Under the pieces are notes generated by a model that ran no database searches, was not told where the DNA came from, and saw only the letters and a program-made list of their open reading frames with translations. The position numbers were made by a program, and so were the translations under genes. Shown one piece after another: positions 27,611 to 38,478 of a DNA stretch of 64,000 nt (position 1 is the first letter of the stretch; each line of letters begins with the position of its first letter). The stretch spans positions 12,643,516-12,707,515 of the forward strand of contig NC_037260.1 of the NCBI RefSeq assembly GCF_000002425.4, given 5' to 3'. This DNA is from Physcomitrium patens. Taxonomy: Eukaryota > Streptophyta > Bryopsida > Funariales > Funariaceae.

Positions 27611-28800
27611 CATCATGATTTTTTATTTTTTATGTTTTATTTTTGGATATGTTAAGTTTTAAAAAACCATATCTTAGGTTTTAATTTATGAATATGCCTT
27701 ATAAATATAAAAATTTATTTTATTTCTTTCAGTACTAATTCACAAAGATTTAACTCCTTTAATATTTATTAGAGTATCAATTTAAGATTTTTTTAATAAT
27801 TTAGTATTTCTTTGATAATAATATATTATAAATATACTAATATATATATATATATATATTAATATAATCATAACATATAATTTAAATTCTATGCGTAATC
27901 ATGCAAAGCATAGAAAATCTGCATTTATTCAAACTTTAATGTGTATTGTAAGTTAAAGAATTTGGTTATTATCATGAATTATCATTTATTTAGTTATTTG
28001 TTATGTTTTTTATTGAATCAGTTTATTAGAAGTATTTTTTCATTTTTTATTCATTTTATTTGGTACTCAAGCCATACACATGATTTTTCCAGAAGTTTGT
28101 GACACAGAAATAAATATACTTATATATTCTTTAACTTATTATTTTTATCTTTCCTTCAGTTGTTTAGGGTTTAGGGTTGTTGGGATCTAATTATGCAAAT
28201 CAACTACGTTTGGTTATGTTTGATTATATAAGTTCATCACAGTTTTAAGTTGTATTTTTTAGTCATGTTAATTTGAACTGTATTCATTAAATCAAATACA
28301 TGTAAATTGTAAACTATATATTATCGACACATTACATATTTTAATTTTTTTAAAAAAACTGAAAGTTAGACAAGCTACATAGAATCTAGGAAAAATCACA
28401 TAATCACAGACGATGATGTATTTTTAATTAACAAGGAATATTTTCCAACATTTGGACTAGCACAACTCGTATGATTGATTTCCAACAGTCAATTACTCAG
28501 AAGCTCAAGTTTGGATAATTTTTTTAGTATCCAATGTGGCTAAAATCATATCTAGTTAGTTCAAATTCATTCAACATATTAATCTAATTAAACCTTAAAA
28601 ATAAATCATTAACATCTTAAACTGACCTCTGATATCTAATATGCATTACCACACACACACACACATTATTCATCAAAAGTTGATAAAGTTAAAAAAAAAC
28701 TTCATTTGTAGATACACTTGATGTTTGAGCTAGAAAAAGCAAGACCCAATTCCTTATAAGAAAAACCACAAACAGGTAAACCCAAGAGCATTAAACACTT
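23401..28800. other. Long AT-rich intergenic block, no gene seen
   Basis: About 5.4 kb of very AT-rich DNA with (TA)n tracts at about 24200-24226, 24413-24444, 25150-25168, 27118-27144, 27294-27316, 27580-27605 and 27839-27860, plus poly-A and poly-T runs near 23677 and 23742. Candidate ORFs, for example 25149-25478 (-), are low complexity. Old decayed mobile elements are possible, but no domain is readable. Confidence 0.55.
24413..24444. repeat. (TA)n microsatellite
   Basis: An uninterrupted AT dinucleotide run in AT-rich intergenic DNA. Confidence 0.95.
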
Positions 28801-29093
28801 AAGCATAGTATCAACATAAGCCTCTTCTACCACTCAAAAACCCCACATAGCTATACTTCTTTGAGCATCAAAACCATGGCCAACAAAAGCAAACCCAACG
28901 CTCTATCGATTCACCACGCAACGCAACTCCAAAGCAACAGGATGCAGCTTGGCAAGAGCAACCCACAAACCCAAACCCTAAAAGCAAGAAAGCAAAATGG
29001 GCAAAAGTACCTGGGAATCCTATAAGCAAAAGCATGTTTACGCTACACCAATCCCATGCAAACCATGCAGAGCTTTGGCGATGAGCTTGCGCT

Positions 29094-30651
29094 TCAGCTG
29101 TTGCCAGTACCATCGCCGTTGCTGGAACTGGGCCCAGAAGGAGAAGAATGCGATGAAACTACGTCGGATATGTTTTCTAGATACTGCAACACATCCTGGA
29201 TGTTGGCGTTGATGGCTTGCTTCGATTGATCGTCTAGCAGAGGAGCTCGCTGATCTGAAGCATTGCTCGCGCTCGTTGTGACTTCGTCCACCGGTGCCGC
29301 GCTTCTTGCGTCGCTGACGTTGGGGATTTGTACGTCGATCACGAGCTGGGAGCCTTCGTCTCGAACTTTGAGCTGATATCCCAATGGCGGAAGCGCCTTG
29401 CCTCCCACAACCACTGATACTACCTCGGATTCCCATCGCTTGCTTTTCGTGCTCATGCCTTGCAGCGCAGCGAGTTCCATGGCTAGTCTGTCCCGCTCCT
29501 CCAGTGTCCGCTCTAGTTGACTGTCTAGACGTCTCGCCTCAGCTTCCGCGGATGCTCTTTCGTCCCTCAGAGCCGCTAGTTGAGCGGTGTCGGCGTTGCC
29601 GAATGCAGTAGTGTGGTGGATGTCTACGTCGACGTCGATCTCTACGCCGTGGTCTTTAACTTGGACGTTGTAGTCTTTTACCGGGAGAACTAGCTCTCCC
29701 ACCATGATGGTCACCTTCTCGCTTTTCCACCTCTTGTCGCCTGATCCCATGGCCCTCAGTCGGTCCAATTCGGCCTGCAATCCCTTCGTTTGATCAAGCA
29801 ACCTCGTCTCCTGCTCCATAGCTTGCTCTTGAATTCTCTTCGCTTGATGCTCCAACCTCCTCGCCTGTTCCTGTGCTTCTATCGCCAGAGCTTCAGCCTT
29901 CAGTCGCGCGGCTTCCGCTGCGGCTAGTTTCCTCGCCGCCTCAGCGTGTGCACTCAGTGTCGATCTCGGTTTCCCATACTCAATCTCCTCCATAGCCTGC
30001 CGAAACCGGGTCTCGGCGTCGTCGACTTTGTTCGTGAAAAACTCTCGTTGGGCCTCGAAGGTGAGATGTTGTTCTTGGAGCTGATCCTCGTTTCGAGGCG
30101 ACGGGGGTTGAGATGCAGGAGCCGTGTCAACGAACTCACCAGCGGCAGATTGGACTTGCTGCAGAAACTCCCGCTCCAGCTTCGCCATTGCATCTGCGTT
30201 CGGCGAACTGGGCCGATCGGGCACCTTCATTCTCTTTCCGGCTCTCCCTGATGGACTGATCCTTCCATTGGGGGTCCCTACAAGTTGAGAAGATTCGGCT
30301 CTTCGCTGAGCTGCAATCTTCTCCCGGGCGATGTACCGAGTCTCATCCTGTGCCTTCGCAATCTGGTGCTCAAAACTCTTCGTCTCGCAATCGACCTGGT
30401 GCTTCAGTTTTGTAAGCACCTCGGAGTGGCTCTGAAGCTCCGCGAGCTTCGATGCCACACTCTTCACGGCTGATTTCGATTCCGAGCTCACTTTGTTCCA
30501 TTCCTCGATCTCTGTTTTCGCTTGCTGGATATTTTCCTTCCTAGTCTACATCACGAAACGCCGAAGCATGTGGTCATAGAGTTTTAGTTCGAAGGATCTC
30601 ATGATTCACTGGTGTATCCATACATTTACTAGCAGTGGTGACTTCTGCGAC

Positions 30652-30704
<53 letters not shown>

Positions 30705-32731
30705 CGTATTAGTGAACTGCGAAGATTTTCAATGAACTTTGTATAATTCGAAAACATCAGTCAAACTGTGTATGATCATATGTTGATGATACTGCCAACA
30801 ATAATACTGCTATACAAAATTTTAGCTCAGTGATAAAGTCTTGATGACATAGTATTTCATTCCATTTCGAAGCCATACGTTTATTTTTTGCTTTGTTTCT
30901 TCGTGTGAACTTTTCAATATCTTGATCCTTTCACGTAATTTTCTGATTTCTTTGTTTCCGTTGCTGACTTTGGCAAATATACGCCGAAGTCCTGTTGTGA
31001 TTTTTTGTAATGTGCCAACTTCTTTTGCAAAGAAATCGCGTTCAATCTCAAGTTCCTGATCATCTTAAAGGAAAATATTCAATTTTTGAAGGTTTTTTTA
31101 AAAAAATAAATTACAAACAAAAATTCTAAAAAATTCGTATGAAAATATCGGTTTTCATCTTTCAGATAGGAATTTATCTACGACAAGATTGTATCATTAT
31201 ACTTATAATATCAATTAATACCATCATTTATAAAACATACCGTGTATAAAAATTAGCCAAATTGTTTAGAGTTAATATGAAAATCAAACTGTAAACGAGC
31301 ATGAACTGTGCACTGAACTTTAAATAGAAAAAATTGTGAAAGTGTATCAGAAATCTGATATGAATTATGAAGATGGTTTTTTTAATTTTTTTTAATTTAA
31401 TTTTTATGGATATCACAAAATGCATTTCTAGTACTGATTACATATTTAGAGTTTTACTCGGCAATGAGTCACACGTATGTCTTTACGAAGTAAACCAATT
31501 TCAACTTCTTGACTATTACATATGATTTGTTTCTCACGCAAACGTGCTTTCAAACCTAAACACTACAAATGCAATTGTATAGTGGCATTATACACCATTG
31601 TAAAATTGTATGAATTTAATATATTATCTTGATTGAACTTTGCATGATTGATTGATTGATTGATTTATTAATATAAATCTATTAGCAAGAATTATGATTT
31701 TTTTCAACGTTTTAAAACAAGATAAAATAATCATGATATCATAATACAATACCTAAAAGTTTTGCAATCAATCTGAACTCCCCTCCCATCCGAGGAGCTT
31801 CTAATCCAAATGCTAATTCAAGACTTTCAACACTATTTTCAAGATTCCTACCAATATAAACCCATTTTTTTAAAAGAAGATTACAACTAAAATGTATTCA
31901 TAATTGAATATAGTTGTTGTGATTTCCAGCTGCAGTTTAATCATTTAATGTATTCTTTTCAAAAATGTCATTTTTTTTTTTTTTTTTTTCTATTATTTTG
32001 ATAGTACCAGGAAATATAAATAAATAAATAGATAAAAAATCAATTATTATAAAACTACTGAATGGACATCTGTGCCATCAATTCATGTTATGAAGATGGG
32101 TCAAAGTAAAATTTTAAAATGCAACACATACTTGTTTTCTTTTTCAATCTCTAGAGCATGTTGAATATGAAGTTTCATGTGGTACTCTTGATCCATAAAA
32201 GCATTTTTTAGGGTTTGCAACTCATCAAGTAAGGCTTCCTTATCAGCCGAAGTGGGACACATTGAATGTGCCGTAGAAGGTCGAGGCTTTTCTGGTGGCC
32301 TTTGAGGACATTCTCTTTGTCCATTTCCATTGCAATAAGACACTTCCATCGCAGATCTGGGTCTTTGTTGTCCACTTGGATTGCAATTGGACACCTCCAT
32401 GACAGAATGGGGCCTTCTATGGTCATTTGAAAATACCTAAATTTTTATAGAAAAATATCAAAGTTAAGAACAATTTAAGAACAAAATCATATTATTCATG
32501 CAAGCTATAGCCATGTTTGAAGAAATGAACCTATTTATGGGAAGTCATATAACATTTGTTAAAGTTAGATTTAAAAATAAGTAAGATTCTAACTTATATG
32601 TTGTTCTTTTGATGAATGGAATTATGCCCTAATTTTTGTGTAATATTAACTGTGTGCTTTCTAAATCATACTGCACTTATCCTTAGTTCATAGTAATCAG
32701 CTGTGAAGGAACTTACTCCTGGTGCCACCAT
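29094..32731 (-). CDS. Coiled-coil protein (~703 aa) with duplicated beta-rich module; family not recognised
   Basis: Proposed exons are 32731-32717, 32436-32132, 31847-31753, 31555-31475, 31063-30879 and 30524-29094. All have GT/AG borders and compatible phases and give 704 codons including stop. The five-codon first exon (MVAPG) ends in a strong GTAAGT donor. An in-frame start at 32854 is an alternative. A 16-17-residue tandem repeat (RPHSVMEVSNCN / RPRSAMEVSYCN) and a Pro-rich stretch come first. Residues ~60-300 and ~390-590 are heptad-rich coiled coil. Two copies of a ~45-residue module begin KRWKSEKVTIMVG (about 491) and KRWESEVVSVVVG (about 589), each followed by strand-rich sequence. 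Each copy sits behind a coiled-coil stretch, so the repeat unit is about 98 residues. The stretch EIERDFFAKEVGTLQ recalls ciliary coiled-coil proteins, but that link is weak. Confidence 0.72.
30651..30704. repeat. Compound (TA)n(TG)n microsatellite in an intron
   Basis: It lies in the intron between the 31063-30879 and 30524-29094 exons of the coiled-coil gene. Confidence 0.9.
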
Positions 32732-33999
32732 GTTTTTATCATGCAAATTTCTAAAGAATAATGTTTTTCTTTTGTATAATAATATGCCTGTGTGTTGATT
32801 CCATACAGTGCATTTGAAAATGAGGCATGGAAATTCAAAATAGACACTTTTCACTTTTCTTTGAATTTATGTTTGATACAATTTTGATTGTTGATGTTAT
32901 GTTTTCACTGTATTTGCAAACGTTTGTGCAATGGAAGGTTCTCATATATTTTGATTAAATTATTCACTGTCTTTTTTGGAATTTACGATCTTTTCTTAAT
33001 TATTTGTTTCATGTTCAAATCATAAAAAAATTTAGGTCTTGTGTGTAAGAAATATATTTTTAAAAAAAGTGTGTTAAAATTTACATATATTATTACAAGG
33101 ATAAAAATACCTAAAAAGAAGCGTATATTCAGTATAAAATAGCACTGAATGTGTATCATTATAGAACAATTTTATGTTCTAAATATTTACCTAAGAATTG
33201 TTTTCTAAATTTATCAAAAATGTTTTTCTTTTTTCTTTTTTCTTTCAGATCGGACACTATAATTTTCAATTGTGTCTGATTTGAAATAAATGAATAAATC
33301 ACTTTCATGATCAGACTCACACTTATTCACTGTAATTACTTTATTATGATTTTTAGATTTAATAAGGTTAATCCAAAAAAACATTAGATTCATTTAATGT
33401 GGTAGAAGAAAGTTATTTTAATTTGAAGGTTGTGTAAGTTTTTTTTAGTAATAAAAGAGGTTTGGAATAACTTTGTTATGCTTTTATACAATATTCTTGT
33501 ATTTCAATAAAGAATAAAAATAAAAAATAAAAAATTAGATCAGGACTACGTTTAATAACAATATTTTATTTGTATTTTTGTTTTTAAATCAGTACTACAT
33601 TTAATATTTGTGTTTTAATCACCAATCATAAAAACTTATATTTGAAATATTACAAAGTTATCTTAATTTTTATGATTAGTGATTAAAAATTAAAATAAAA
33701 ATTTAGTTAGATTAAAAGATATAGAATTAACCTTTGTTTTGATAAATCTAAAATATTTTTTTAGTTTTCATCAAAAAAACTTAAATATTAAATAATTTAG
33801 TTCATGGATTTATCAAAACAATTGTAGCCTTAGAAAATGTTGTTAAGTATTTAATTTTTTGTTTAACAATAAATTATATGATTTTAAAATTAATTAATTA
33901 ATTAATTCCAATAGAAATTTTTACATTGTTATTTTAAAATATATAATTATTTGCAATAGATTTTATATAGTAATAAATATTACAAAGCAATCACAATTA

Positions 34000-34003
<4 letters not shown>

Positions 34004-34036
<33 letters not shown>
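34004..34036. repeat. (TA)n microsatellite
   Basis: An uninterrupted AT dinucleotide run in intergenic DNA. Confidence 0.95.
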
Positions 34037-34043
<7 letters not shown>

Positions 34044-34376
34044 TACTTTATATATTAGAATTTAAATTTTGCTAATATTCTAAGTATTTAAGGTTAAGAG
34101 TTGAAGTTCTAGGTGTGAATTAGAAAAGAAAGTTTGAAGATTAGTATAAGTTAAGTGATAATATGAGTTGTTAACAATTGAAAGAGTGGATATAAAGGAA
34201 GAGTAGATTTGTACAAAGACATACGATATAGTGGATTAAGAGTGAACAATGTGTTGTAGATTGAAGTCTCTTATACAAGTAAAATGGATATGAGTTTGAT
34301 TATATTTTTAGAATACTAAGCATAGGAGAAAATTCAACAAGTTATAATATTAGCAATAATAATTATGATTTGTACT

Positions 34377-34444
34377 TAATAAAGGTTACATCTTCTTTAT
34401 ATTATCATTTAAATGATAATATAAAGAAGATGTAACCTTTATTA
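34377..34444. repeat. 68-bp perfect palindrome (two 34-nt arms, no spacer)
   Basis: The left arm, 34377-34410, and the right arm, 34411-34444, are exact reverse complements. The centre is ATCATTTAAATGAT. Pairing stops abruptly on both sides: T at 34376 faces C at 34445. Either strand could fold into a perfect 34-bp hairpin apart from loop strain. No flanking coding region is near. Confidence 0.95.
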
Positions 34445-34599
34445 CTGAGTAATATAGTATATAGTTGAGGACATATACAAAGTTAAAATTATTTTAAACC
34501 ATCTTAAGAAGAGAACCTCACAATATGAAACATATAGTTGTTTAAAATGAATATAATTTAGATAAGAGTGTAAGTTTATACCAAGATAGCTACAAAAAA

Positions 34600-34632
<33 letters not shown>

Positions 34633-35180
34633 AAGAAGAAGAAGATAAAGATCAACTATTTGCAATAAACTAAATGGTAATCATAATTTAGAAACATGTG
34701 TAATAATATGGTACCAACTTTTTCTATGTAAATTAACTAATTGATATAAATAACTAAATAAAAATCATGTATTGATAGTACTTACAAACCTAAACAACAC
34801 AAATACCAAGAGAGGACTAATTTAGAATTCTTATGATCTCATATTAATCTTGACAACTTACAAGTTTTGTCCAAGAGAAGTTATCAACTATGAAAAAAAA
34901 ATTAATTAATTAATTATCAAATTCAACTCCACAGCACATCAACTTATAATCCAACACAATTTCACTTTTTGTTATTTTAACCAAAACCCTAAGTACAAAA
35001 TAACCATTTCCTAGTAATCTAAAAGAGACCCAACAAATCTGAAAAACTACGTGTTGACCCAACTTACCTCACTTTAGGCACATTTTGTTCCTACCTACAT
35101 TTACGAAATTCAGGTTTCCACCCCCATTAGCAGAACAAACAGACAAAAAACAAAACACCCAAAACAGTGAATTCAATGAC

Positions 35181-36177
35181 GACGGACAACCCAAGTCCCC
35201 AGTTTTAGGGTTTCCAGGTCTCTCCGTTTAGCCTCTCTCGTAGGAAACATACGTGTTTGTTTCTGCTACTTCTTCATCGTCTCAACATGGTAGTTTTTTT
35301 TGTTTTTACGAACTAGGTTCTGCAAGCAATCAGATCCTGCTCCTGCACTATCCAGAACGGTTGGTAGGGAAGACCAGGCATTGTGATTTTCCCATACAAA
35401 AAAACAGAAAAAAAGAGAGCATAAATACCACAGTCAAAGCACGGCGGGGCCCGCGTGGGTGTAGGAAAGCGCGCCTCCGATCCCGCATCGGAACTCGTGA
35501 GGCCAGAACCTTCAGGCCATTGATTGACTGTCCACCAGTTTTCTACTGTCCGCAATTGAGCCTGCCAAGCTGGGTTTTTGTTTCTCTTTTTCTGCTGCCT
35601 TTCTTTCAGGTCAGCTGTCACGCGTTGAAGGTTCCGTGAACTGTTTGACAAAAGGTCGCGGACTTTGCAGCTCAAGTCGTTGAGTAGAAGGAGCTCTCCT
35701 GTTACACTGCTGGGATATGTTAGTGTTTTGGTTCGTATCTCTTCTGCTGATTTCTTATCTTCCTGGGATGGTCATCACGCGCATGCCGTCCTACACCACG
35801 CGCCTCTTGTGTGTCTAGTCCTCGGTGTGGAGCTTTGAAAGGCCTTTGCAGGGTCTTGGGTATGAACGAGGAAGCGTTGTGAGGACGTTCGCTCGTGTGG
35901 TGCTGTAGGACATTCTTGCGCGTTGTCTCTTGTTGTTGCCAATTAGCTCCCCTCGTCCTGTCGAAGTATAAGTTTTTTGTGGTGATGCTGGAGTGTAGTG
36001 GAGCTTGAGGTTGGATTGTTGGAGTTGTTTGCGCAATTTGTCGGCGTGGTGAAGGTCTTTTCGGGAGGGTGGTCAGTGCCAGGGTTTGGGAGGTTTGGAG
36101 GGCGATTGTATATTTTTTTCCTGCGGAACAGGCTGAGGACGTAGATTTTAGCAGTGTTTTTCTAAGACCGGGACAAG
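35181..36177 (+). promoter_or_regulatory. Promoter and leader region of the small membrane protein gene
   Basis: GC content rises at about 35180. A telo-box-like TTTTAGGGTTT occurs near 35205. Overlapping ORFs on both strands (35253-35639 + and 35313-35675 -) show no family signature, so I read the stretch as promoter and 5' UTR of the gene that starts at 36178. Confidence 0.4.
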
Positions 36178-36769
36178 ATGTGTCCTCTTCGTGTGATTTT
36201 GCTCTTCCTCTCTGCTATTCTGGCTGGTTACTTTGCTTTTAAGACTGTGCGAGAGCAAGGAAATTCCAGCATTCTAAGCGTCGATGAGGACGAGCCGGAG
36301 CAGGCGATGGAACAGACTAGCATAGCCACCAAGGTATGTACAGCGGAGTTTGATCGTTGCGCTGCTCAACCTTTACGCTCCTTTCCGCCACCTGTGTGCG
36401 ATGTTAGATTACATTTCCCGTGGTAATCCTGAGAGAGAATCCAAGCCATGTTGTCATGTTTTGGAAGGCCAGTAGCTTAGGAACTGATTGCGATGCACTG
36501 TTCTGGTTTAACAGTGAGTCAGACGATTGCATCCAACTTTTGTGTGTAATCTGTCTGTACTAAGAGCCATGCCCACCTCATACTCTGAAGTGTATCTTAT
36601 GCTTTATTCAATGATTGTTTCCACCTATTCATATATCAGTGATACTGTGCAGGTGACGACAGGAATATCATCTAGCTTTTGGGTTGTGATCGACATGCTT
36701 AGCGGTCGCTACTTGTATCAGAACCTCAAGGGGCAAACACAAGCGAAAGGTGAAGAGTTGGCGAGCTGA
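36178..36769 (+). CDS. Small single-pass membrane protein (90 aa)
   Basis: Exon 1 is 36178-36333 (donor AAG|GTATGT) and exon 2 is 36653-36769 (acceptor TGTGCAG|GTG), joined in phase 0 and ending in TGA. The N-terminus, MCPLRVILLFLSAILAGYFA, is a hydrophobic signal anchor. It is followed by an acidic linker (DEDEPEQAM) and a C-terminal amphipathic block, SSFWVVIDMLSGRYLYQNLK. Short plant proteins with an MCPLR-type anchor and a W-x(n)-DM-x-SGRYL tail are known and have been labelled methyltransferase-related without biochemical proof. They are too short for a methyltransferase fold. Location in the endomembrane system is inferred from the anchor. Confidence 0.75.
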
Positions 36770-38478
36770 TAATAAAATTGTGGGGTTGTTCTACTAGGAA
36801 CTGGATTTCCAAGAATTTTCTTTTCAGTCAGCAGGCTTAATTAAGGCCTTCCTGGCCCCGAACACTTTCGTTTTGTGCATATACCCTACATTTCACCGGC
36901 ATTGAACTTTTGAATCCCAGAAGATCTGAACACCTTCATCGACAAATATCTCACGAATAGGGCTTAGATAAAGCCTGATGCTTGCTTAATGTGAACCTGT
37001 CGATCCAATGTAGCTCTTACAGGAGCTAAATTTCAACTGCCGCTCAGTCTCTGAAGGGCTCAAAGTAATTTTGACCCCTGGTGATCATTATTTGTAAATA
37101 TCGCATTTGTCGAAATAAAGAGACCTTTTCGTCAGTAAGCTCTATGCTCCTGGTTTTCCCTACTGCTTATTTCATTGGGTGTGCGATCATGACAACTATC
37201 AGATCATCGACCCTCTACACTTTTCTGAAACAAAAGGAACTGCTTATGTTCATCGTATCGTTGACTCTTAACCCTTCTATATACTTTCTAGTTGCATGAT
37301 TTGCGGCCTTGGACTGATCTAGTTGCTCTCTGGCCTTCACATGGTTTCTCGCACGGGAACGCAAAAATTGCTCTGGTCCATCGTGTTACAGAGCAACATT
37401 TGGGTCGTAACACCTTCATGTTCGTGATGTCTTGTGTCGTCTTCATCAATCACTGCTGCCGGGCACCTTTCTCAGAACCATTATCAGAATGCACGCAGCC
37501 AAAATCTTGTTACTACCAAAGAGCCTCTAGGTATGGACATCCTCCAGGATCCTGGAGTCTGATCTGACGAACTAGATCAAGCCTCGGTTTGCAACAAACA
37601 AGAGTAGGCACAGTCAGCAGTCGGAGATTCAGAACCAACATCGACAGAGTGACAAGACAGTTAATATTACGTGGGTGAGCTGTTCGCTGATTGTGCGGAT
37701 CTGATAGAGTTCACATACCTTCATTCTGCTGAAGTAGAACGACGAGCTGATTCCGGAGAAGAAAAAGGATACCGTGGTTGCACCAGGAGAAAGTAGTAGA
37801 CAAGCCCACCATTACCATTCTATGATGACGTTTCAATGGCTCGGTACCTTGTGCGCTATTTGCAGCAAGACAGGCCTCGGAATCAATACGTCATCTGCAA
37901 ATGTTATATTTGGGAGTCATCCTATTGTACACCAATTTTATTCACAATTAGTGCTTTTTCTTGGCTCTGATTTCCATCGTTCGCGCGATCACGATTCCGA
38001 CTGTGAAACTGAGTGCAAAGATAGTATGAGAAAGTTAGATCCCGTATCATCCCGTAGCAATTTGGGGTGTGCTTCTACCCTGAGCCCTCTAGTATACTGT
38101 CTCATGTCTGTCTGAGACTGAGTTCGAACCTTTTCAACTGTAATCGACTGTAATCGTCGTGGCATTTTGAGTTGCTTGCCGACATCATTCCCTTCCTCGG
38201 GAATGAGAACATTTGAAACAATTCAAGGATTGCTTTGCAGGTCTCTAAATTGTAGAGGTAGAACTGCAATATACCAATGATGGATCCCAAGAGGGGTCAC
38301 AAGCGCATCCTTCCTCCACATGAATGAGGAATAAAGGTAGCACATGTCTAAGATGGAAACTTGAGGAATTCTAAGGCGTGCTTAAGTTGCCAAAGAACAT
38401 GTAATAGATACAAAAATGAACATCATTCTCTGTTACAACAGACCATACAATTTGAACACATTGTAATAAATTCACATT
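36770..38478. other. Intergenic spacer between convergent genes
   Basis: It holds the 3' UTR of the small membrane protein gene and that of the aminopeptidase-like gene. Scattered short ORFs on the plus strand, for example 37292-37567 and 37774-38115, lack recognisable motifs. Composition is intermediate, with no repeats of note. Confidence 0.45.

Larger units (their letters stand above)
32732..35180. other. AT-rich intergenic DNA, no gene seen
   Basis: The stretch is very AT-rich. It contains (TA)n at 34004-34036, a poly-A run at 34594-34619 followed by a purine-rich tail, and the perfect palindrome reported separately. I see no coding sequence. Confidence 0.55.

Noticed and set aside
28160-28185. 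Short TTTAGGGTTTAGGGTT run as an interstitial telomere
   Set aside because: Only two to three units, too short to mean more than chance or a telo-box.
29946-30473. Plus-strand ORFs opposite the coiled-coil gene
   Set aside because: They are antisense of a long Ala/Glu/Arg-rich coiled-coil exon and have no independent signature.
35253-35675. Overlapping ORFs of 128 (+) and 120 (-) codons upstream of the small membrane protein gene
   Set aside because: Neither shows a motif. Their position fits a promoter and leader better.
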